Source of the DNA: Rhizobium sp. Root483D2 | GTDB lineage: Bacteria; Pseudomonadota; Alphaproteobacteria; Rhizobiales; Rhizobiaceae | Reading direction: 5' to 3' | DNA: 64,000 bases | NCBI RefSeq assembly: GCF_001426685.1 | Contig: NZ_LMFB01000004.1 | Coordinates: forward strand, 111,514 to 175,513 | Shown: positions 55,383 to 62,688 of the stretch, piece by piece | Position numbering within the stretch: position 1 is the stretch's first letter | How the letters are laid out: each line of letters opens with the position of its first letter | The notes under the pieces: model-generated | Told to the model about the DNA's origin: nothing | Seen by the model: only the letters and a program-made list of their open reading frames with translations | Databases searched by the model: none | Position numbers and translations under genes: made by a program

Positions 55383-56021
55383 ATGAGCCGCATCCCTTTT
55401 CCACCGATGAAATATCCGCTGATCGCCATCCTGCGCGGGCTGAAGCCCGAGGAGACGCAGGGCGTCGTCGGCGCGCTGATCGAAGCGGGCTTTACCGCCA
55501 TCGAAATCCCGCTCAATTCGCCGGATCCGTTCCGCTCGATCGAGATTGCCGTGAAGATGGCGCCGGCCGGCTGCCTGATTGGCGCAGGCACGGTCCTGAC
55601 CACGCAGCAGGTCGAAACACTCGACAGCGTCGGCGGCAAGCTGATGGTGAGCCCGAATGTGGAGCCTGCGGTGATCTCGCTGGCGGCCGCGCGCGGCATG
55701 GTGACCATGCCGGGCGTTCTCACCCCGACCGAAGCACTGGCCGCCGCCCATGCGGGTGCCACCGGCCTCAAGTTCTTCCCCGCCAGCGTGCTTGGCCCGG
55801 CCGGCATCGCCGCCATCCGGACCATCCTGCCGACGGACCTCGAAATCGCAGCCGTCGGCGGCGTCTCCGACACCAATTTCGGCGATTATGCCAAGATCGG
55901 CATCAAGAGCTTCGGTTTGGGCTCCAGCCTGTACAAGGCCGGCATGAGCGCTGCCGATGTCGCGGAGCGGGCGCGGGTCACTATCAAAGCCTATGATGCA
56001 GTCTATGGAGCCGGAGCATGA
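55383..56021 (+). CDS. dgoA: 2-dehydro-3-deoxy-6-phosphogalactonate aldolase
   Basis: The 212-residue class I aldolase splits KDPGal into pyruvate and glyceraldehyde 3-phosphate. The catalytic Lys is in GLKFFPAS, the Glu-type motif in AIEIPLNSPDP, and the phosphate loop in AVGGVSDTN. The upstream open frame is a shadow of dgoK. The stop overlaps the lactonase start by four bases (ATGA), confirming the operon. Confidence 0.93.
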   Translation: MSRIPFPPMKYPLIAILRGLKPEETQGVVGALIEAGFTAIEIPLNSPDPFRSIEIAVKMAPAGCLIGAGTVLTTQQVETLDSVGGKLMVSPNVEPAVISLAAARGMVTMPGVLTPTEALAAAHAGATGLKFFPASVLGPAGIAAIRTILPTDLEIAAVGGVSDTNFGDYAKIGIKSFGLGSSLYKAGMSAADVAERARVTIKAYDAVYGAGA

Positions 56022-56902
56022 GCGAGACCATTCCCTTTTCCGGCAAAGTGCTGAGCGACCTGCCGCTGGAACTCGGCGAAGGCCCGACCTTCGATCCGGC
56101 GACCGGCACCGCCTGGTGGTTCAACATCAAGGGCCGCGAGCTGCACGAGCTGCATCTGGAAACCGGCCGCAAGACCCTGCATGCCTTGCCCTTCATGGGC
56201 AGCGTGCTCGCCGTCATCGATCCTAAGCGCCAGTTGATCGCGTCCGATCGCGGCCTGTTCATCCGCGACACTGAAAGCGGCGAGCTGACGGCCTATGCGG
56301 CGCTGGAAAGCAATCCCGGCAACCGCTCCAACGACGGCCGCGTGCATCCGTCCGGCAGCCTGTGGGTCAGCACCATGGGCCGCAAGGCCGAGAAGGAAGC
56401 GGGCGCCATCTATCATGTGGGCAAGGGTACGGTGACGCGCATCTATGGTGGCATCAGCATTCCCAACGGCATCTGCTTTTCGCCGGATGGCACGACCGGC
56501 TATTTCGTCGATTCCGCCATCAACCACATCATGCGCGTCGATCTCGACCCGGCGACCGGCCTGCCGGCCGGCGAGGCAACCGTGTTCAGCGACCAGAGCG
56601 GCAATCCCGGCGATGTCGATGGTTCGGTCTGCGATGCCGAGGGCCGCATCTGGAACGCGCGCTGGGGCCAAGGGGCCGTGGACGTCTACACGCCTAACGG
56701 CACCCACATCGCCCGCCACGCGGTCCCCGCCACCCAGTCGAGCTGCCCCGCCTTCATCGGCGCCAAGGCTGACCGGCTGCTGGTAACGTCTGCCTGGCAG
56801 GACATGGATGACGCAGCCCGAAAGGCTGACGCGAACGCCGGCCAGACATTCGAACTTGGCGTTACCGTCAACGGGCGTTTTGAACCGGCTTACACGCTCT
56901 GA
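56018..56902 (+). CDS. SMP-30/gluconolactonase-type sugar lactonase
   Basis: The 294-residue six-bladed propeller has the metal-site Glu in LGEGPTFD, the text NDGRVHPSGSLWVSTMG and PNGICFSPDG, and a late DGSVCDAEG. It should open the sugar lactone made by the dehydrogenase to the free acid. The operon thus covers dehydrogenase, lactonase, kinase and aldolase, but the sugar acid dehydratase (DgoD or similar) is not in the window. A good terminator follows. Confidence 0.9.
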   Translation: MSETIPFSGKVLSDLPLELGEGPTFDPATGTAWWFNIKGRELHELHLETGRKTLHALPFMGSVLAVIDPKRQLIASDRGLFIRDTESGELTAYAALESNPGNRSNDGRVHPSGSLWVSTMGRKAEKEAGAIYHVGKGTVTRIYGGISIPNGICFSPDGTTGYFVDSAINHIMRVDLDPATGLPAGEATVFSDQSGNPGDVDGSVCDAEGRIWNARWGQGAVDVYTPNGTHIARHAVPATQSSCPAFIGAKADRLLVTSAWQDMDDAARKADANAGQTFELGVTVNGRFEPAYTL

Positions 56903-56959
56903 CGGAACGGGAGAGTACAACCTGGCACGGCTTCGGACGCTGCCAGAAGAAAGATGAGG

Positions 56960-56983
56960 ACCGGGCGTAAAGCCCGGTTTTCT
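56960..56983 (+). terminator. Terminator of the dgo-type operon
   Basis: ACCGGGC and GCCCGGT form a perfect stem with a GTAAA loop, followed by TTTCTCGTCTTT, 58 bases after the lactonase stop. Confidence 0.85.
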
Positions 56984-57051
56984 CGTCTTTGCCCTTCATC
57001 GCGATAAAAAACTTTGGAAAAAGTTCCCTTCCAAATTGCAAATCTTTTTTC

Positions 57052-57076
57052 GGAACCACTCCAGGCCTGCCACGTT
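57052..57076 (+). promoter_or_regulatory. EcfG-type general stress promoter
   Basis: GGAAC and CGTT are separated by exactly 16 bases, the consensus read by the alphaproteobacterial general stress sigma factor EcfG. It lies 81 bases before the PRC-barrel gene. Confidence 0.65.
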
Positions 57077-57156
57077 CTGTCTGCATCACCGGTGCGGCGG
57101 CAAGGATTTGAACCCCGCGCTTTGATCGACAAAAAGAACGAAAAGGCAGGTTTACA

Positions 57157-57762
57157 ATGACCCATAAACTCGTAGCTTCCGTCGCCGCAGGTGCACTCTT
57201 TGCAGGCGTTACCGTATTTGCCCCGATGAGCTTTGCTCAGGAGGCAACCCAGCCAGCGGCGCAGCCGCCAGCGATGGAAACGCCGATGACCGGCGAGCAG
57301 CCGGCTGACGCCATGAAGCCGGCGGACCAGGCAGCCACAACCGCCCCCGCTTCGGGCTCTGGCTACCTGACCGAACAGGGCGCTGACCAGATCGCTGCCA
57401 GCACCTATATCGGCCAGTCCGTCTACAACGCTTCGGACGAGAGCATCGGCGAGATCAATGATGTGATCTTCACCAAGGATGGCTCGGTCGAAGCAGCCGT
57501 GATCGGCGTCGGCGGCTTCCTCGGTATCGGCGAAAAGAATGTCGCGGTTCCGCTCGACACCATCACCGTTGCGGAAGTGCCAAACTCCGACGACCTGAAG
57601 CTGACCACGGCTGAAACTTCCGATACGCTGAAGGCAGCGCCGGAATTCAAGACCAAGTCGCAGCAGGTGGCCGAACAGAACGCCAATGCTCCGGTCGATT
57701 CGACGACCACATCGGCAACCGACCCGGCAACCCCGGCAACAGAAGTCAAGCCGGCCCAGTAA
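57157..57762 (+). CDS. Exported PRC-barrel domain protein
   Basis: The 201-residue protein has a signal peptide (cleavage near SFAQE), a Pro/Ala-rich spacer with many Gln and Met, a PRC-barrel (about residues 78-150: STYIGQSVYNASDESIGEINDVIF, broken by turns, and GGFLGIGEKNVAVPLDTI) and an Ala/Thr/Pro-rich tail. PRC-barrel proteins in rhizobia are often stress- or acid-induced; the EcfG-type promoter upstream agrees. AAGGCAGG precedes the ATG. The partner molecule of the barrel is unknown. Confidence 0.88.
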   Translation: MTHKLVASVAAGALFAGVTVFAPMSFAQEATQPAAQPPAMETPMTGEQPADAMKPADQAATTAPASGSGYLTEQGADQIAASTYIGQSVYNASDESIGEINDVIFTKDGSVEAAVIGVGGFLGIGEKNVAVPLDTITVAEVPNSDDLKLTTAETSDTLKAAPEFKTKSQQVAEQNANAPVDSTTTSATDPATPATEVKPAQ

Positions 57763-57801
57763 TCGCTGGCTGACCAGCAATGGTTTAGATGATGAGATTA
57801 G

Positions 57802-57828
57802 GGCGCTACCGCGAGGTGGCGCCTTTTT
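57802..57828 (+). terminator. Terminator after the PRC-barrel gene
   Basis: GGCGC-T-ACC and GGT-G-GCGCC pair around GCGA, followed by TTTTT. It sits between two convergent genes. Confidence 0.85.
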
Positions 57829-57846
57829 CCATGCTCGCAGTTTTTG

Positions 57847-59895
57847 TCAAAACAACACCCCATAGCGCAGCGCGTCATAAATACCAGCATGGATATTGCG
57901 GCTGGCCACGGCGTCGCCGATCCGGAACAGGTCGAATTTTCCGTTGGGATTGCGCGTCTGGATGGGGTTTTGCTGGGTGATCAGGGCTTTGTAATCCACC
58001 GCACCCAGATTGCGCGACAGCGGTTTCAGCTCGAGATAGAGCTCCGCCATCGGCAAGGTGCCGTGCTCGACGACCACCTGGGCCACGCGGCGCTCCACCG
58101 AGGCCTTGTCCGAATAGTCGGAGCCCAGAACCGCCACCAGTTGATTGCCCTCGCGACGAACCGATTTCAGCTTGGTGTTGATGGTCACGCGAACATTCTT
58201 TTCCGCGAAGGCCTTGGCATAGGGGACATGGTTCATGCCGCCGATTTCCGGGGCAAACATGCGTTCCGGCGAGACAATCTCCAGTTCGGCACCGGTGGCG
58301 GCGATCATTTCCGCCGCCGTCATGCCAGTATGGGCGCCATTGTCGTCATAGAGCAGGACCGGACCTTCCGGCTTGATGGCGCCGGCAATGATGTCCCAGC
58401 TCGACACGACCAGGCCGTCGCCCGCATCCAGCAGCGGATTCTGGGCGATGCCGCCCGTGGCGATGACGACCAGATCGGGGTTTCGTTCGAGAATATCGGC
58501 GGCCTCGGCAAAGACGTTGTAATGGATGGGAACACCGAGGCGCTCCAGCTCGGACAGCCGCCAGTCGACGATGCCGATCATTTCCTTGCGGCGCGGATTG
58601 CGCGCGGCCAACAGGATTTGCCCACCGGCCTCGCCGGTCGCCTCCAGCACCTCGACCGTATGGCCGCGTTCGGCCAGCACCCGGGCTGCCTCCAGGCCCG
58701 CAGGTCCGGCGCCGACGACGACCGCCTTGCGGATCGCGCCGGTGGTCCTGGAAATCACATGCGGGATGGTTGCTTCCCGGCCTGTCGCCGCATTGTGAAT
58801 ACACAGCGCCCCGCCGCCCTCATAGATACGGTCGAGACAGTAGGTGGCGCCGACGCAAGGGCGGATCTGGTTTTCGCGGCCCTCGATGATCTTCCGGACG
58901 ATATGCGGATCGGCAATATGAGCACGCGTCATGCCGACCATGTCGAGCTTGCCCTCGGCGATCGCATGGCGCGCGGTGGCGACATCGGCGATGCGGGCGG
59001 CGTGGAAAACCGGAAACTTCGTGGCCGCACGGACATCGCCGGCAAAGTCCAGATGCGGCGATGCCGCCATGCCCTGGATCGGGATGACATTGGTCAGATG
59101 CGCGTCGTGATCGATATGGCCGCGAATGATGTTCAGGAAATCGACCTTGCCGGACCCGGCCAGCCGCTTGGCGATCCCCACGCCTTCTTCCCTGGAGAGA
59201 CCGATATCCCACTGCTCATCGGCCACCATGCGGATACCGACGATGAAATCCGGGCCGACGGCCTTGCGCACGGCATCGAGCACCATATCGGAAAAGCGCA
59301 TGCGATTGTCGAGCGAACCGCCATATTCATCGTCGCGGTGGTTGGTCGCCGACGACCAGAAGCCGTCCATCAGATGGCCATAGGCCTCGAACTCGATGCC
59401 ATCGAGCCCAGCCGCCTGCATGCGCTGTGCGGCACTGGCATAATCTGCGACGATGCGCTCGATATCCCAGTCCTCGATCTCTTTTGGAAAGGCGCGATGG
59501 GCGGCCTCGCGCACCGGCGACGGCGACAGCACCGGCAGCCAGTCGCCCTTGTTCCAGCCGGTGCGGCGGCCCAGATGGGTAAGCTGGATCATCACGGCGG
59601 CGCCGTGCTCATGACAGTCGTCGGCGATCTTCTTCAGCCAGGGCACGATCTCGTCGGAATAGGCATAGAGATTGCCAAAGGCAGGCGGCGAATCCTGCGA
59701 CACGATCGCCGACCCCGCCGTCATCGTCAGCGCGATGCCGCCCTTGGCCTTTTCGAGATGGTAGAGCCGGTAGCGGTCCTTCGGCATGCCATCTTCGGAA
59801 TAGGCCGGTTCATGCGATGTCGACATGATCCGGTTTTTCAGCGTCAGGTGTTTGAGTTGATAGGGTTGGAGAAGCGGGTCTTTTGAAAGGGTCAT
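57847..59895 (-). CDS. FMN/FAD-dependent NADH:flavin oxidoreductase (N-methylproline-demethylase-like)
   Basis: The 682-residue protein has an N-terminal Old Yellow Enzyme barrel (1-370), a cluster-binding segment, and a C-terminal FAD/NAD(P) module beginning AVVVGAGPAGLEAARVLAERG. It resembles trimethylamine dehydrogenase, dienoyl-CoA reductase and the StcD-type N-methylproline demethylases. In the 4Fe-4S segment the pattern is CVGATYC followed 11 residues later by another Cys, so the second of the four usual Cys is Ala. The upstream gene is an MttB-family methyltransferase, which suggests stepwise demethylation of a quaternary or tertiary amine such as a betaine. The substrate is not determined. 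Confidence 0.85.
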   Translation of the reverse strand: MTLSKDPLLQPYQLKHLTLKNRIMSTSHEPAYSEDGMPKDRYRLYHLEKAKGGIALTMTAGSAIVSQDSPPAFGNLYAYSDEIVPWLKKIADDCHEHGAAVMIQLTHLGRRTGWNKGDWLPVLSPSPVREAAHRAFPKEIEDWDIERIVADYASAAQRMQAAGLDGIEFEAYGHLMDGFWSSATNHRDDEYGGSLDNRMRFSDMVLDAVRKAVGPDFIVGIRMVADEQWDIGLSREEGVGIAKRLAGSGKVDFLNIIRGHIDHDAHLTNVIPIQGMAASPHLDFAGDVRAATKFPVFHAARIADVATARHAIAEGKLDMVGMTRAHIADPHIVRKIIEGRENQIRPCVGATYCLDRIYEGGGALCIHNAATGREATIPHVISRTTGAIRKAVVVGAGPAGLEAARVLAERGHTVEVLEATGEAGGQILLAARNPRRKEMIGIVDWRLSELERLGVPIHYNVFAEAADILERNPDLVVIATGGIAQNPLLDAGDGLVVSSWDIIAGAIKPEGPVLLYDDNGAHTGMTAAEMIAATGAELEIVSPERMFAPEIGGMNHVPYAKAFAEKNVRVTINTKLKSVRREGNQLVAVLGSDYSDKASVERRVAQVVVEHGTLPMAELYLELKPLSRNLGAVDYKALITQQNPIQTRNPNGKFDLFRIGDAVASRNIHAGIYDALRYGVLF

Positions 59896-59930
59896 GATAA
59901 GGCTCGGGTTTCAAATTCAATCATTGCAAC

Positions 59931-60105
59931 ACCCCTCACCAACTCCGGCCAAGGGCTCGTAAACTCGCCCGGCCTGCGTATCCTCTCCCGCAAGGGGAGA
60001 GGAAGACCCGCGGTGGGCGCCTCCGCTCTACCTCTCCCCTTGCGGGAGAGGATAGCAAGCCCGCACGAAGCGAAGCTGAGTGCATGGGCGCGCTTGGTGA
60101 GGGGT
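59931..60105. repeat. Composite palindromic intergenic repeat
   Basis: The inner arms are a perfect 24-base inverted repeat (59,979-60,002 and 60,031-60,054), each arm itself a CCTCTCC-type palindrome around a CGCAAG or CTTGCG turn. The outer arms ACCCCTCACCA (59,931-59,941) and TGGTGAGGGGT (60,095-60,105) are also perfectly inverted. It fills the gap between mttB and the oxidoreductase gene and looks like a rhizobial intergenic mosaic repeat or a small non-autonomous element. Confidence 0.8.
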
Positions 60106-60111
60106 ACCCCC

Positions 60112-61665
60112 TCAATACCACGCATCCGCCATGCTGTTCTTGCGTCGTGTCATATACTCTGCCAGAGCGTCATCGATTGCCACGTCCAGGGGCGGCGCTT
60201 CGTATTCGGCCAGCGTCTTTTTCCAGCGCCGGTTGGCGCGCGTGGCCATGTCGGTCGAGCCGCCCTCCTCGCTCCACTTCTCGAAGGGCTCGTTATCCGA
60301 CAGGGCGGAATCCCAGAAGGCCGTCTGGTAGTTGCGCATCGTGTGGTCGCAGCCGAGAAAATGGCTGCCGGGGCCGACCTGCAGGAAGGCGTCCATGGCG
60401 AGCGTATTGTCATCCACCACGACGCCGGCGAGATAGGAATGCAGCGCGCCGCAGAAATCGGTGTCCATCACGAACTTCTCGTAGGACATGGCAAGCAGCC
60501 CATCGAGGAAACCTGCCGAATGCAGGATGAAATTGGCGCCGCAATGCACGGCCGACAGCATCGACATGACGCCTTCCTGCATCGCCTGCCCGTCCGGCAG
60601 TTTCGAATTGGAGAAATTGCCGGCGCAGCGCAAGGGCAGTTTCAGCCGCCGGGCGAGCTGGCCGATGACCATGGAGCCGATGGCCGGTTCCGGCGTGCCG
60701 AAGGTCGGCGAGCCCGAGCGCAGCGACATCGAGGAAAGAAAATTGCCGAAAATCACCGGCGCGCCCTTGCGTTCCAGCTGCGTCAGCGCACAGCCCGCCA
60801 GCGTCTCGGCATAGGACTGGGCGATGGCCCCGGCATTGGTGACAGGCCCCATGGCGCCGCCCAGAATGAAGGGCACGATCACCGCCGCCTGGTTGGCGCG
60901 GGCATAGGCACGCAGCGATTTCGTCATCGTGCCGTCCCAGACGAGCGGCGAGTTGACGTTGACATTGCCGAGGATGACACAGTTGCGATCGACGAAATCG
61001 CGCCCGAAGACGATCCGCGCCATATCGATGGAATCTTCCGCCCGGTCCTCCTGCGTGATCGAGCCCATGAAGGCGCGGTCGGAATATTTGATGTGGCTGT
61101 AGACCATGTCGAGATGGCGCTTGTTGACGGGAATATCGACCGGCTCGCAGATCGTACCGCCGGAATGATGCAGCCACGGGCTCGACTGGGCCAGCTTGAT
61201 GAAGTTGCGGAAATCCTCCAGCGTGCCGTAGCGGCGGCCCTTGTCGAGGTCCATGACGAAGGGTGAACCGTAGGCCGGGGCAAAGACGACGTTCTTGCCG
61301 CCGATCTCGACATTATGGGCGGGATTGCGGGCATGCTGGGTAAACTGGGCGGGTGCGCTCGAGACGATCTCGTTCAGCATGCCCGGCTCGAAGCGGACGA
61401 GCACACCGTCCACCTTTGCCCCTGCCCGCTTCCAATGCTCCAGCGAGACCGGGTCGTCGCGAAACTCGATACCGACTTCGGACAGGATGCGGTCGGCGAC
61501 GCGCTCAATCTTTTGAAGGTTTTCTTCGCTGAGAATGTCATAGGTCGGGATGTTGCGGGCGATATAGGGAATGCCCACGATCCTGGCGGAATTGTCGCGC
61601 CGCGCGGAGCGGGCCGGGCGTGCGCGTCTTGCCGGTTCGACGTCGGTATCCACAAGCGTTTCCAT
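60112..61665 (-). CDS. MttB-family (non-pyrrolysine) methyltransferase
   Basis: The 517-residue protein belongs to the trimethylamine methyltransferase family; recognisable text includes GGTICEPVDIPVNKRHLDM, TFGTPEPAIGSMVIGQLARR and GGAMGPVTNAGAIAQSYAETL. There is no in-frame amber codon, so it is the non-pyrrolysine type, whose characterised members demethylate glycine betaine, proline betaine or similar with a corrinoid protein. No corrinoid protein gene is in the window. AGGGAGG lies ahead of the ATG at 61,665; the frame open to 62,559 is a shadow of the LysR gene. It is divergent from that regulator. Confidence 0.88.
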   Translation of the reverse strand: METLVDTDVEPARRARPARSARRDNSARIVGIPYIARNIPTYDILSEENLQKIERVADRILSEVGIEFRDDPVSLEHWKRAGAKVDGVLVRFEPGMLNEIVSSAPAQFTQHARNPAHNVEIGGKNVVFAPAYGSPFVMDLDKGRRYGTLEDFRNFIKLAQSSPWLHHSGGTICEPVDIPVNKRHLDMVYSHIKYSDRAFMGSITQEDRAEDSIDMARIVFGRDFVDRNCVILGNVNVNSPLVWDGTMTKSLRAYARANQAAVIVPFILGGAMGPVTNAGAIAQSYAETLAGCALTQLERKGAPVIFGNFLSSMSLRSGSPTFGTPEPAIGSMVIGQLARRLKLPLRCAGNFSNSKLPDGQAMQEGVMSMLSAVHCGANFILHSAGFLDGLLAMSYEKFVMDTDFCGALHSYLAGVVVDDNTLAMDAFLQVGPGSHFLGCDHTMRNYQTAFWDSALSDNEPFEKWSEEGGSTDMATRANRRWKKTLAEYEAPPLDVAIDDALAEYMTRRKNSMADAWY

Positions 61666-61755
61666 GATAGGCCTCCCTTTTATCATTTCGAGGCTAATCG
61701 TGAAAAAGGTCAATGTAACGCTGGAAAAATTGGAGACATGATATAAGCTCACCTT

Positions 61756-62679
61756 ATGGAAACCCTGCGCCGCCTGCTTCCCTCCGCCTCCAGCCTGATC
61801 GTCTTTGAGGCAGCTGGGCGGCATCAGAATTTCACCCGTGCGGCCAATGAGCTGGCGATGACGCAGGCCGCCGTCTCCTATGCCATTCGCGGGCTGGAAG
61901 AGCAGCTTGGCGTGCCCTTGTTTCACCGGGTCCACCGCGCCGTGCAATTGACCGAGGCGGGCGAAAAATTCCATGCGGACGTGTCGCTTGGCCTGTCGCG
62001 CATCCAGAAATCGGCCGAGGACATTCGCGCCAAGCGCCGCGAGACCAATGTGACGCTCGCCGCCTCGACCGCCTTTGCCTCCATGTGGATGCTGCCGCGG
62101 CTGACCAAACTGCGCGAGGACCTGCCGGAGATCGACCTGCGCATCCAGACCAGCGTGCGCGATCTGGATCTGGAGGAAGAGCCGATTCCGCTTGCCATTC
62201 GCGGCGGCGGCGATCCGGTCAACTGGCCGCGTTACCATACCGCGCTTCTGGCGCCGGAAGTGATCTGTGCGGTCGCGTCGCCCGCCTTCGTCGAGGCAAA
62301 CGGCATGCCGCAGCGGCCGGCGGACCTGCTGAAACATCCGCTGATCCATCTGGAGGAACCGGTCAGGCAGGCCTATAGCTGGCAGGAGTGGTTTTCGAGC
62401 GCCGGTGTGCCCTATCCCGCCAAGGCGCGGCGGCTGACTTTGAACGATTATGTGCTGGTCATTCAGGCCGTGCTGGCCGGCGAAGGCATCGCACTCGGCT
62501 GGAACCACCTCATCGAACGGCAGGTCCGCTCGGGCGCGCTCGTTCCCGTCGGCAATCACGTGCTGAAGACCGATCTCGCCTTCTACGTCGTCTGGCCGCG
62601 CTCGCGCGAGCTCAACCAGCAGGCAGGCCGGGTGCGCGACTGGCTTCTGGAAGAAGGCCGCCGGGAGCGGGAAGGCTGA
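61756..62679 (+). CDS. LysR-type regulator (GcvA-like) of the demethylation genes
   Basis: The 307-residue protein has a LysR HTH (residues 8-67, with LIVFEAAGRHQNFTRAANEL and MTQAAVSYAIRGLEEQL) and an effector domain with DLRIQTSVRDLDLEEEPIPLAIRGG typical of the GcvA branch. It is divergent from the MttB-family gene with a 90-base shared gap, so it probably controls the mttB and oxidoreductase genes in answer to their substrate. Confidence 0.9.
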   Translation: METLRRLLPSASSLIVFEAAGRHQNFTRAANELAMTQAAVSYAIRGLEEQLGVPLFHRVHRAVQLTEAGEKFHADVSLGLSRIQKSAEDIRAKRRETNVTLAASTAFASMWMLPRLTKLREDLPEIDLRIQTSVRDLDLEEEPIPLAIRGGGDPVNWPRYHTALLAPEVICAVASPAFVEANGMPQRPADLLKHPLIHLEEPVRQAYSWQEWFSSAGVPYPAKARRLTLNDYVLVIQAVLAGEGIALGWNHLIERQVRSGALVPVGNHVLKTDLAFYVVWPRSRELNQQAGRVRDWLLEEGRREREG

Positions 62680-62688
62680 TAGGAAGGA

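Noticed and set aside
57090-57125. tRNA-like T-arm text (GGTTCAAATCC) on the minus strand
   Set aside because: No matching acceptor, D-arm or anticodon arm is found at the right distance; it is probably chance similarity.
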